Assembly: GCA_905221605.1 (NCBI GenBank) | Contig: CAJNDS010000602.1 | Coordinates: 266,001-330,000, forward strand | DNA: 64,000 nucleotides | Source: Symbiodinium natans | Lineage: Eukaryota; Sar; Dinophyceae; Suessiales; Symbiodiniaceae | Direction of reading: 5' to 3' | Shown: positions 1-12,100 of the stretch, piece by piece | Numbering within the stretch: position 1 is the stretch's first letter | Layout: every line of letters begins with the position of its first letter | Position numbers and translations under genes: made by a program | Notes under the pieces: model-generated | Seen by the model: the letters and a program-made list of their open reading frames with translations, nothing else | The model's database searches: none | What the model was told of the DNA's origin: nothing

Positions 1-145
1 GGGGATAAGGATGTTCCAACTTTTTGGGGTTTACTGTAGGGGTCTAGGGTTTAGGGTGTCTGCTTACAAGGGTTTATATTGAGTTTCGGAGTTCTGACCT
101 ACTACCCGAAAACCTCATTCTTGCCCTAAATCTCCCTTTGTCGAG

Positions 146-187
146 GCACGCGTTCAGATCGCCAACCTGATCAACGCCGATCCCAAG
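146..187 (+). CDS. NFS1: NFS1 exon a (helix before the PLP-phosphate loop)
   Basis: Reads [14 protein letters not shown], matching the family segment just before 'EIIFTSGATESNN'. The acceptor is TCGAG|G. The donor AAG|GC is phase 0. Confidence 0.85.
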
Positions 188-3100
188 GCTGCAGTGCTTC
201 TTTCGGGTTCTGATGGGGTTTATTCTTGTTCGGGTTTAGGGTTTAGGTTTCTAAGGTCTGAGACATGGGTGGGGGGGGGGGGGGCAATTTTGTGGCACCT
301 AAACACTGAACCGGCCGAAGTTTATTCAGAACTCTTGGCCCCCAACCTGAACTCAGGGTTTAGGGTTTAGGGTTTAGGGTTTAGGGTTTAGGGAAGTCCC
401 CAACCCTAAGCCTTAGAACCAAGAGCCTTTAAACCCGCGCGAGGAGATCTTCTTCACTTCAGGCGCCACAGAGCGGGGGCCTGAGCTTCTCAGGGTTTTA
501 GGGTTTAGGGTTTAGGGTTTGGGGTTTAGGGTTTAGGGTACTCATAGGGCTTATGGGAATTTGGAGAGTTGTAAGGCTTTTAGGGTTTAGGGTTTGGGGT
601 TTAGGGTTTAGGGTACTCATAGGGCTTATGGGAATTTGGAGAGTTTTCAGGGTTTTAGGGTTTAGGGTTTGGGGTTTAGGGTGTGGGGTTCGGGTTTAGG
701 AGGCGTTTACGCTTGGCTGCCTTGATCCTGCAGATCGGCTTCTGGGGGGCCCTTGGAGTGAAAGGGGCTGCGGGCTTGAGGTTTAGGGTTTAGGGTTTAG
801 GGTTTAGGGTTTAGGGTTTAGGGTTTAGGGTTTAGGGTTTAGGGTTTAGGGTTTAGGGTTTAGGGTTTAGGATGCTTGCAGTTTGGTTTAGGGCTTGCAG
901 GATCTCACTTTGTCGCTTTGTCAGCGTGCGAGTGGGTGCTAGGGTGGCTGGCATTCCCTTAATCCGGACCTCAAATCTCACACCAGTCGGTGCTCCGTTG
1001 GCCTACCACTCTCACTTTGCTACTGGATCCACAATGTCTCGAGTTTGGGGTTTTTGGATCTTGAGTTTTGGGCTTTGGGCGGTTGCGAAAATGCACGAGC
1101 CATCTTGCAGGGGTGTTTTGGGCACCGGAATCGAGTTGGGCTACCCTGAGCCCCTAAGCCCCTAAGCCCCTAAGCCCCTAAGCCCCTAAGCCCCTAAGCC
1201 CCTAAGCCCCTAAGCCCTGTTTGCAGCGTTTGCAGTCAGCTGCCCCAAGCCCCAAGCCCCAAGCCCCAAGCCCCAAGCCCCAAACCCCAAACCCTAAACC
1301 CTAAACCCTAAACCCTAAACCCTAAACCCTAAACCCGAAACCCGAAACCCGAAACCAGGTCCAACAACATGGCAGTGAAGGGCGTTGCGGAGTTCTACGA
1401 AGGCACCGGCAAGAAGCACATCATCACCACGCAGACTGAGCGGGGAAGCTCAGAGACCAGGGTTTAGGGTTTAGGGTTTAGGGTTTAGGGTTTAGGGTTT
1501 AGGCTTTAGGGTGTTTAGGGTTTAGGGCTTAGGGCTTAGGGCTTAGGGCTTAGGGCTTAGGGCTTAGGGCTTGGGGTTTCGGGCTTGGGGTTTCGGGCTT
1601 GGGGTTTAGGGGGGGTGTAGGGTTTAGGGGCAGACGTCTAACCCTGCAGGTATGTTCCTATCCGTGACTGGGCCTCGACCCCCAGGGTGCCAGGGTTTAG
1701 GGTTTAGGGTTTGGGGTTTAGGGTTTAGGGTTTAGGGTTAGTAGCCCAGCGGCACCCTTTCCTGTTTTTGGTCCAAGGTTCCCTAACAAAGCGCCCAACC
1801 CCCAAGTTGGCACCCTTCTGAAAATGTGGTCAATGGGCTACCCAGACTTGTAAACCCAGTTAAACACACATTGGCTTGGGGCTTCATTCAGGGTTTAAAG
1901 TCGAGAGTCCTTAAAACCCTTGAATATGTTACAACGCGGTTTAGGGTTTAGGGTTAAGGGTTAAGGGTTTAGGGTTTAGGGTTTAGGGTTTAGGGTAAAC
2001 CCTATGAACCCTCATAAATTTAAACCCTACACACCCCATATAAGCCCTATGAGTCCCCTAAACCCTAAACCCTGAACCCTCAACCCTCAACCCTGAACCC
2101 TGAACCCTCAACCCTCAACCCTCAACCCTCAACCCTAAACCCTAGAACCCTAAAACCCTAAAGCCCTTAACCCTCAAGAAGCCCTAGGCCAAACTCTGCA
2201 AACTCTCAGGCACAAGTGCGTCTTGGCCTCTTGCCGCCGCCTCGAGGTGGACAAGGGGTGGCCTCGCCGCCGCGATTGGCAATCAAGTTAGGGTTTAGGG
2301 TTTAGGGTTCAGGGTTCAGGGTTTAGGGTTTAGGGTTTAGGGTTTAGGGTTTAGGGTTTAGGGTTTAGGGTTTAGGGTTTAGAGTTTAGGGTTTAGGGTT
2401 TAGGGTTTAGGCGTTTGCGGGGCTTGGGGGTTAGGGGTTTAGGGTTGAGGTTTTGGGGTTTGGGGACTTGGGCTTTGGAGTTTGGGATTGAGATTCCAGG
2501 GTGTAGGTCATTGAGAGTTTGGGGGCTTACTGTTTGGGGTTAGGGGGTCAGGGGTTGAACAAGGGGTGGGTCGGGGCTTGGGGCTGGGTCAGGTTAGTGG
2601 ACGGCAGGGTTGAGGAGGGTTGCCCAAGTCCTCTTGGCGCCTTTCGCAGACAAGGCGACCCTGGAGGCAATGCTCGGGGCTTCAAACAGCTTCATGCAGC
2701 TTGCGCGCTGGAGACACTGGCGCTTCGAAAGCTGGAAGGCGGCGCAGAGTGGAAGATGAGACGCGGCGTCCTGGGGCGCGTTGACTGTAGTGCCGTTGCT
2801 TCAACACGCCCGGTCGTGCCCGCTCGATTGCAGCATCCTCGGCGCAGCCCGGGATGTTGTGGGGAGGGAGGTGGGGTGGCACCAACTGCCAAGCAAGACA
2901 TATCCCCACACCTACGACACCAAGCCCCCGAACCCCTGTCACAACCCAAAGCCCTACACCCTAAACTCCAAACTCTAAGCACCACAAGGCCATGACCCGA
3001 GACTCGAGGGATCTTCAAGAAATGGTACCCTGAAGCCTGGGATATGGTTCAGGGTTCAGGTTTTTTGGGGGTTTTAATGCCCCCAACACTAAACCTTGCT

Positions 3101-6100
3101 TACAGCTACAGGAGTGTGACCTACCTGCCTGTGGACAAGTACGGGCTCGTTGATCTCAAGGTCCCTCCAAGCGTTTTCGGGATTTTGGCATGACCCAGAC
3201 CCGGGCCCATGTGGGATTCAAGATGGCGTGGTCCAGGGATTCTAAGGGTCTTAAGGGTTCAGGGTCGAGCATGTTCCCTTTAGGGTTCGGGGTTTACGGC
3301 TAAGGGCTTAGGCCCTAGACGAAGACCCTGTGTTGCCACAAGTGTTGAACACGGAGGCAGGGACTGCTCGTCAGCGCTAAATGAACTTCCGAAGCAACCT
3401 GCATCTAACCTTGCCCAACCTCACTAAACCCTAAGCCTAAGCCCCAAAGCCGAAGCCCTAAACCCTAAAACCCTAAAACCCCAAACCCCAAACCCTAAAC
3501 CCTAAACCCTAAACCCTAAACCCTAAACCCTAAACCCTAAACCCTAAACCCTAAACCCCAAACCCTGAACCCTGAACCCTGAACCCTCCACCTCCCAGAA
3601 GGTTGCTTCTTGCCAAGCTTCCCACCCCGAGCTGCGAGCTTAAACCCTAAACCCTAAACCTTAAACCCTAAACCCTAAACCTTAAACCCTAAACCCTAAA
3701 CCCTAAACCCTAAACCTTAAACCCTAAACCCTAAACCCTAAACCCTAAACCCTAAACCCTAAACCCTAAACCCTAAACCCTAAACCCTAAACCCTAAACC
3801 CTAAACCCCAAACCCCAAACCCTAAACCCTAAACCTTCATTCCCTCAGTCCTGCCAAGAACCAGCCAGTAGGAGCTCGAAGATGCCATTCGCGACGACAC
3901 GGCGCTGGCATCCGACTTGGCCGACAAGAGCGGGGTTTGGATGGGTTTAGGGTTTAGGGTTTAGGGTTTAGGGTTTAGGGTTTAGGGTTTAGGGTTTAGG
4001 GTTTAGGGTTTAGGGTTTAGGGTTTAGGGTTTAGGGTTTAGGATTGAGTTCAGGGTTCAGGGGAGGTTTCTCTCGCAAGATGTTTCGCCAAATCTTTGCA
4101 GGGTTTCAGCTTTTTGTTTTACGGATGTTGAAGGCCTAGGCCCTAAACCCTAAACCCTAAACCCTAAACCCTCAACCCTAAACCCTAAACCCTCAGGGTG
4201 TATGGTTGAGGGCTTTCGGGTTGTCGAGGCTGATCTACGTTAGGAGGGGCAGGCTGGAGCACACAGCACCTACAGGCTAAGTATGTATGTTCGGCTACTG
4301 TACCCCTCGCGCTTGGCATACTAAACCCCCAAACCCGTAAACAACAAGATTCCACAAAGCCCAAGACTAACTTGCCCAAAAAGCACCAAGCTCAGATGCA
4401 CTGTGGTACCTTCATTTTCCTTTTTGGTGGGAACCAGACCAGGCTTCTCATACAATACTGACAATTGCCCTTTCCAGTCATAGGTTTCGGATTCAGGCTT
4501 TAGGTTTTTAGGTTGCCCTAGACCCTAAACCCTAAACCCTAAACCCGAAACCCGAAACCCAAAGCCTAAACCCTAAACCCGAAACCCTAAACCCAAAACC
4601 TAAACTCGGGGGTGTAACCCTGGTTTCGAAGGTCTCGGTGATGCACATCAACAACGAGATCGGCACCATGCAGCCGGTCGAGGAGATCGGGCAAATATGC
4701 CAGAAGAAGAAGGCAGGACGGGTTTCGGGTTTCGGGTTTCGGGTTTAGGGTTTAGGGTTTAGGGTTTCGGGTTTCGGGTTTCGGGTTTAGGGTTAGGGCG
4801 GCGCGAAACCTGTTTCTTCAACCCCCTAAGCTCTCATCAGGTTTGGGGTGGGGGAGGGGGCGGCAAGGAGAGTGCTGTCTACCTGGGCCTTGCAACCCTG
4901 AACGCCCAACCCTATCCTAAACTTGCGAGCTTGAAAGGTCCTGTTTCACACCGATGCTGCGCAGAGTGTGGGAAAGGCGCCCAGGGGGTTTACTTGTAAG
5001 CCCAAGCCCGCAAGAGAAAGAATTGCAACCCTGGGCCCTGAGGATCGGCATGCAAAACTCAAGACCCCAACCCACATCCTAGGCGAGGGGAGGATCCGTG
5101 GTGAAAGGAAATGTGTGATGCTACAGGGTGGCCCTAAACCCTAGATTCGCGCTTCAGGTTGGGGGTTCTGGGTTGAAACTCGAGCGGTTTTGAGGTATAT
5201 GAATATGAAGCCTAGACCTCATGCGGGAGGCTCTTTTGCCTAAGTTTCTATGTTATGCTGGTACCCTTCACCCCTAAGCGCCTAACCCCGCAAACCAACC
5301 TGTTATCCACCCTAAACCCCAACCCTCAAACCGAGTGCAAACCCCTAAACCACCAAGCCCTAAACCCTAAGCCCAAGAGGTGTTGGGCCAGAGCCCCTGC
5401 ACACAACCCTTAGACTCTTCAACCCAAAGTCCTCAGCCTTCAGCCCCAACCCTGAGCCCTAAGCCTTAAATCCCTAAACCCTAAGCCCTAAGCTTTGGGG
5501 GTTTGGGGTTCAGGGTTCAGGGTTTACGGTTGAGGGTTTATGGTTTAGGTGGAACACAAGACACTAGACCCTAAACCCAAAGGAGCGAGGGCTTAGTAGG
5601 GCTGAAGAAACCGAGCTCGGGAGAAATTTCCGGGATCTTGCGGGAGGGTTTGTAAAGGACGCTGCGTGCATTTTCGAAAGTCCGAAGCCCTACTTGGGGT
5701 AGGGTTTAGGGTTTGGGGTTTGGGGTTTAGGGTTTAGGGTTTAGGGTTTCGGGTTTCAGGTTTAAGACGCGGCTAACCTCTCAGTGCCAGGTGCCGGTGG
5801 ATGTGAAGAAGATGAACGCAGCCCTTCTGCCACTTTCCTCGCAGCCCAACCCAGGACCCCTAAACCCTAAACTAAACCCTAAACCCTAAACCCTAAATCC
5901 TAAACCCTCAACCCTAAACCCTAAACCCTCAACCCTAAACCCTAAACCCTAAACCCCAAACCCCAGACCTTACCCAAACCTCAAACACTCCAATCGGCTA
6001 ACGAGGGTCCCTGTACCGCCCTCAACCCCCCCCCCCTTCACCAAATATTCCCAAACTACTGGAGTTCAGGGTTTAGTTGCCTAGGCTTTCGGGTCTCAAT

Positions 6101-9100
6101 GTTTGGGGCAGCTCAAACGCAGGTGTACGAAAATAGGGGAGCCCTTAGATAGACCCCCAAAATAGCAGATCCCTTATAGTAAGGACCCTAAGAAGGTAGG
6201 CCTAATTTCGGAAACGCCCAAGTCGACCTGACTCCTGGGGCTCTCCAATTCTTGGGGGTTTAGGGTTTAGGGTTTAGGGTTTAGGGTTTAGGGTTTAGGG
6301 CCTCAAAAGCGTGTTGAGGTCCATCTCCGCCCACAAGATGTACGGGCCGAAGGGTGTGGGTGCCCTGTACGTCCGACGCAAGCCGCGCGCGGGGCGCCGA
6401 GATCCACCGAAATGGAGCCGAAGGGAAACCCCCGTATGGCTAGGTGTTCCCCCCGGAGTGGCGATCCTATTTTGGGTACTACCATACCCGAACCCTAAAC
6501 TCTAAACCCTAAACCCGTGTTCTTTGCTGATTTGCGATCCTATTTTGTGTACTACCATACTCAAACCCTAAACCCTAAACCCTGAACCCTGAACCCTAAA
6601 CCCTGAACCCTAAACCCCAAACCCACCCCCCAAACCCTAAACCCCAAGCCCCACCCCGGTGACACCTGGCGCGCCTGCAAGGTGAGGCTTCGCGCTGTGA
6701 TCGATGGCGGCGGCCAGGACCAGGGTTTAGGGTTTTGTGGGCTTCAGCTTTTCTGGTTTATTTCGGTTTTGGGCTTAGGGTTTACGGTTTAGGGCTTTGC
6801 AGAACCACTACATCTCCTCCCACTTCTTCAAGCACCCTGAGCCCTACACCCTTCACGCAGGTACTTTTTTGTGGGGGTGGAGTTGAACGTTTGGAAACCC
6901 TATGCAGGGTTTAGGGTTTAGGGTTTAGGGTTTAGGGTTTAGGATCATGCTGCGTCGGGTTACTTGGCGTTCCACTCTGTAGGATTGGAGATGCATCTGT
7001 GACCAGCCATCATACCAAGAAAAGATCTGGGCCGGCGTAAGGGTTATGGGTCAACCCTAACCCCTAAACCCCTAAACCCCTAAACCCCTAAACCCCTAAA
7101 CCCCTAAACCCCTAAACCCCTAAACCCCTAAACCCCTAAACCCCTAAACCCCTAACACCCTAAACCCTAACCCCCTGACCCCTGACCTCCTAACCCCCTA
7201 ACCTCTAACCCCCTAACCCTTAAACCCTAAACCCTAAACCTCTCAACTCTCAAATCTCAACTCTCAACTCTCAACTCTCGAAGGAGCGTGGCTTCCGCAG
7301 TGGGACACTGGCCACCCCCACCATCGTCGGCTTCGGGGCGGCCGCCGAGGCGGGTGGGGTTTCGGGTTTGGGGGCGTAGGGCTCCGGGTTCAAAAGGGTT
7401 TAGGGATTTAAAGGTCTTACTCTTAAGTCTAGACGCGAAATTGTACACCCTAAGTCCCTAATGTGTAGTTTTCGGAATTTCCGGGAGCGTGCAGAAGGTT
7501 TTCTGTTGCTGTTCTTTACCGTTTCCATTTTGAATTAGTATCTTCGTTGCGACCATGACAGTCATTCTCAATGCCAGTGTCACTATTATCCTTGTTACCC
7601 TTGTTACCATGTTCATTGCTCGTTGCTATCCTGTCGCCATTTGAAGTGTTATCCTTGGCATGAATCATATCTAATTATGCATATGATCATTCTTATCAAT
7701 AGTATCATGACCACCATTGTTATCATCATGATTCTCATGATTGTGATTATTCTTATTCTCATCCTTTTTGCCTTGGTAAATTTTAATTGTTATCAATGTT
7801 GTCATTCCATACCATCATTTTCATCAACAGGATCATCGTTATCATTGTTATCATTTTGTTTTTTCTTGCATCTCTTTCAACATCATTGGCATTGTCATCA
7901 TTGCCGTCATCACTGTCGTTCTTGTCATCATATGCCTACTTTCTGCTACAAGTGGCTCATGTGCTCTTGGGGCCTTGTCTACCGGCGCGATGCAACAGCG
8001 GCTCGACTCGACAACGAGTGATTATGTACTGAAGGCGGCTGTCATCCCTGTAGCATCTGCGTCTTTGCCTCAATCCGACAGCCTTATCTGGGCAGTCCCC
8101 AAAATGGGTACCCCGAATATCCCCCAAAGCACTGAGATCTGTAGTATAGGAACCCCCCCAACAAGGGCATCCCTGTTTTCGGAACCTCCCATTCTTGTAG
8201 TTTTTCATGGAGGAATTACACTCCTTTTGCGAGCTGTGCATACTATCGCTTTACCCTTGACTGTGGCTCAAGTTGCCGATAAAAAGAGGCGTACTTAACG
8301 GTTTATTTGTTCCCTCATGTGCTGACCTGAAAACTTCAGGTTATCAGCCGTAGAGTCTCACACGATGGCTCTGCAGCTGCAAGATGGGACCATTGATCCC
8401 AATGCGCAACATGATCAGACTGCAACAACCAACTACCAACAGTTCAACCAGTACCGGGTACAGCAGCAGCTGATCATCGTGCAACAAAACGAGGATGCAG
8501 AGCGAGTTCGTATCGAAGCCGAACGCAGACATGCGGAAATCCTGGACATGGCTACAAGACAGGCCCGTGCAGAAATGGGAGAACTCGAGCAACACGCTGA
8601 TGCCCAACATCGCGCACGGATTGAAGTCATCAGTGACCGCATGGACTTTGTGGTTCGTGAGCTACAACAACAACTACTGGAGACCAAGGCAGCACTAAGA
8701 GGTCGAACGGCGGAGCTTGACCAAGCCGCACAGGACGCACACACACTCAGGATGCACAATCTCGAGCTTGAGGCACGAGGTAACATGGTTCTCGAATCGG
8801 AAACTCGCCTCAGGACCCATCTCGAACAGAGTGAATTTTCCCTTGCTAACCTCAGGGTTGTGTACGATCAAAACAGGGAAACCCAGCTGGAATTCTTAGG
8901 CAACGAATTTAGAGAGCAAATGCAGTATGAAGAGAACATGTTCACATATGCCATGCATGAAGAAGAGAGTGCATGTGATGTCTTGATTCAGGAGTTGGCT
9001 GAGTCGAACCAGCGTTTGATGGTTGAGCTTGATGAGGCTAAGGCAACCGCTACAGCGTCATCTAGCCTGCCGAAAGGTGGTGCCGAGCACCAGCAGGCTG

Positions 9101-12100
9101 TTCCCATGGCCTCAGCACCTCCACCGGGTTTGAACACTGCCGAAGCAAGCCCCCCGCAAGGGGGTGCCGCATGCGGTAATGCACATGTCACGCATGCTGA
9201 TTTGCCAAATCCGTTGCAGATTCCAGAGAGCATGAAGGGTCTCTTTGAGAGACGACCCCAGAGGTTTAATCTGGGGGCATCTACTCCTGTTTCGCAGGCC
9301 CCTAATGAAGTGCATGAAGCGATTGCAAAAGCGCTCAAGGACTTTGCTACCAAGGATGAGACGAAACCTAAGACTAAGGAAGCCGAGACAGTGAAACTTC
9401 CGGATTTTCCCTCAGCGGAGACGTACAGATCATGGAAGACGGCAGTGCGTGAGGCTGTTCGAGCAGCATCTGATCACCCTGATGAAGCATTTGCGTGGAT
9501 TCAGCAGGTGTACGCAAAGGGTGCTTCGCTAGATAGCCTCAACGATGTAGGGAAATTCCTCACGCTAGACACCAAAATCCTTGCAGCATTGTCTAGGGTG
9601 GCGAAGGGCGAGCTTGCGAGACAAATACTCAACTACAAGGAGACGGAGGCCACCTGTGGTAGAGCAGTGAGAGGTAGGCAAGTGCTGTTAATGTTTGAAG
9701 CCTACTTTAAAACCAACGAAGAAGTTGGCTCCCTCTACTCGGTCGAAGACCTCTTGAAAGTGGCACTGATCAATGATGACCTCGCTACCTTCGTGCATAA
9801 CTGGGATTCAGTGATTGCTGGACTGTCGCATCCTCCAGACGAAACCACTTTGCGAGACATATTCCTTCGTGAGCTTCGCAAGTCCCATCGTTTGAAGTAT
9901 GATCTCGACATTTACGATCGGGCTCGTGAGGGGACCCCTGAGCACACCTACAAGTTCCTCATGGAAAGCATCAAGAATCTCCTCACACGAGAACGAATTA
10001 GGAAGAACAGGGACAAGATTGCTAAGGCCCATGGCGCAAAGTATGGTGCACCTGCCCCTCCTACCCCTGCGAAGCCGTCGGCGCCCGCTCCCTCGGAGCG
10101 ACGACAGCCATCCAGAGGACGTCAGGGTAGGCAGGTTTGCATGTTGTTTCAGAAGGGTAAGTGTAAGTTTGGGGAGCGTTGCAAGTATGAACACACGAAA
10201 GACCCCAAAGCATCCTCAAGGGAGAGATCTCCCAACCGGCCTAAGTCAGGTTCTCGCGAGAGAGAGAAGAGCAACAGCAAAGATACCTCCAATATCCCAT
10301 GCGTATTTTATGCCAAGGGTACTTGCAGGAATGGGGACAAATGCAAGTTCTTGCACAAGGACAAGTCCGCATCGCCCTCTGTCCCGGCCAAGGCTAAGGC
10401 ACGTGCACCCTCCCCGGCTAAGCGAAGGCCGAGCCGGAAGAAGAGGACAGAAGCTAAAGCAGCTGCCTGTTGCGTGTACGCCTTAGCCGCCCGAAAGGGT
10501 GAGCCGGATGGTAGGCATGCAGACACATGGCGTCTTGATGAGAAGTCACTCACGCTGTCTAGGGAACATGTTGTTCTGAGAAACAACTATTTTATTCCCC
10601 AAAGCTGCCCCGTTCCAGCATGGAGAATCAAGTCTGTTGCGAGCATCACCATGAAGCTGAAAACCGGCGAAGAGCGAACGTTACAGTACAATTGGAAAAC
10701 GTGCGACAAGCAAGCACCTCTGCCCAATTGGACGGGCGTTACGAGTTTCAAGCTGAAGCCCAAAGACATGAGTGTGTGTTTTGAAAGGCACCCTGAGATA
10801 CACCCAGTTGAAAGCGTCGGAGATGGTTGGAAATTTGTTCCCCATAAGCGCAAATGTGTGGCAAGGTTCAAAACCAACGCTGATTGCCCTATGTCCGACC
10901 CTGGTGATCTTCAGTGTGCAGTCATCAACGCACAAAATCTTGAGGCCTCAGTGTACTCGGAACTCCATGGTGAAAAGACAAAATGCAAGCATCGCTGCTG
11001 CAAGCCTGATTTCGCTTGTCGGCATTGTGCAGCAGGAAATGTAATGTCAGGAACTGCCGCTCCAGCGCGCAAGGAACTTCAGAGCTTGGACATCATTGCC
11101 GATACGGGAAGTGAAGAGGACCTTATCAGCTCTTCGGACTTGAGAAAGTGTTTCGAAGGGGTCGGTAGAAAAGTCGACGCAACGCCAGTCAACCTTCACA
11201 CGGCCAATGGCATCGTGGAGGCATCGTCCAGGACAGAAGTCGAGGTTCCGTCAATGAATGGCAGCCTGGAATTCGTGGAACTCCCGGATACCCCACCGGT
11301 TTGCTCTGTGGGAAAGAAGTGCATGCAGCAAGGGTACGGTTTTTACTGGCCTCCAGGGCAAGTTCCGTACTTCGTGAAGCCCGATGGCCAGAAGCTCACT
11401 TGCACGCTACGGGGGAATGTTCCAGTGTTCAGCAGTATTGGGAATGATTCCGGACACCCAGCTGCTGTAGCGCATCGCGATGAAGGTGAACGAATGGCGC
11501 CCACCTGCTCCTTGCAGCAGGATTTTCACGCATAAGCTGCCCGAAAGGGCATGCCGCAGCAGCCGGACCACTTCCAGGAGCTCCAGACGGTGTAGTCCCG
11601 GTACCTGCGGCGGACGAGGGAGATCATCCACCATGGCTGGCAGAGATCCTAACCAAGGATCCCCCTCTTGAAGGCATGAAGAAAGAGCAACTGTTGAAGG
11701 CTGGATGGGTTACTGTGAATGGTGATCCCCACGTCAAGGTTGCCCATAACCCAAAGACCTTCAGAACACCTGCACCTCGCTACCCCAAGTATCGAATTCG
11801 TTCCACCTGGGGATACAAAGATGGCGAGTGGAATCAGCTGGAGAACAAGGTCAACATGGACGAGCTCGACGCCGTCTACGGGAAGGTACCTGAGGGTACC
11901 GACATGACCATCACTGTCTTTACCATGCCTGATGGCGGTGAAGATGTGCCCGATAGCGACGTTGAGGCCCACATTCCAAAGTCGAAGAAGGACGAGGCGT
12001 CTCTAAGAGCTGAAGCGGAATCCGTGCAGCATCTTTTGAGTCATCGTCCAAAGAACCCTTTCTGTCCGGTATGTCAACGAGCCAAAATGTATGCTCCGCA

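Noticed and set aside
7623-8021. 132-aa ORF (Ile/His/Ser-rich)
   Set aside because: Made by the degenerate ATC/ATT tract. The overlapping frame is equally open.
8365-11535. Minus-strand ORFs under the retrotransposon
   Set aside because: Shadows of Gag in other frames. Biased composition and no motifs.
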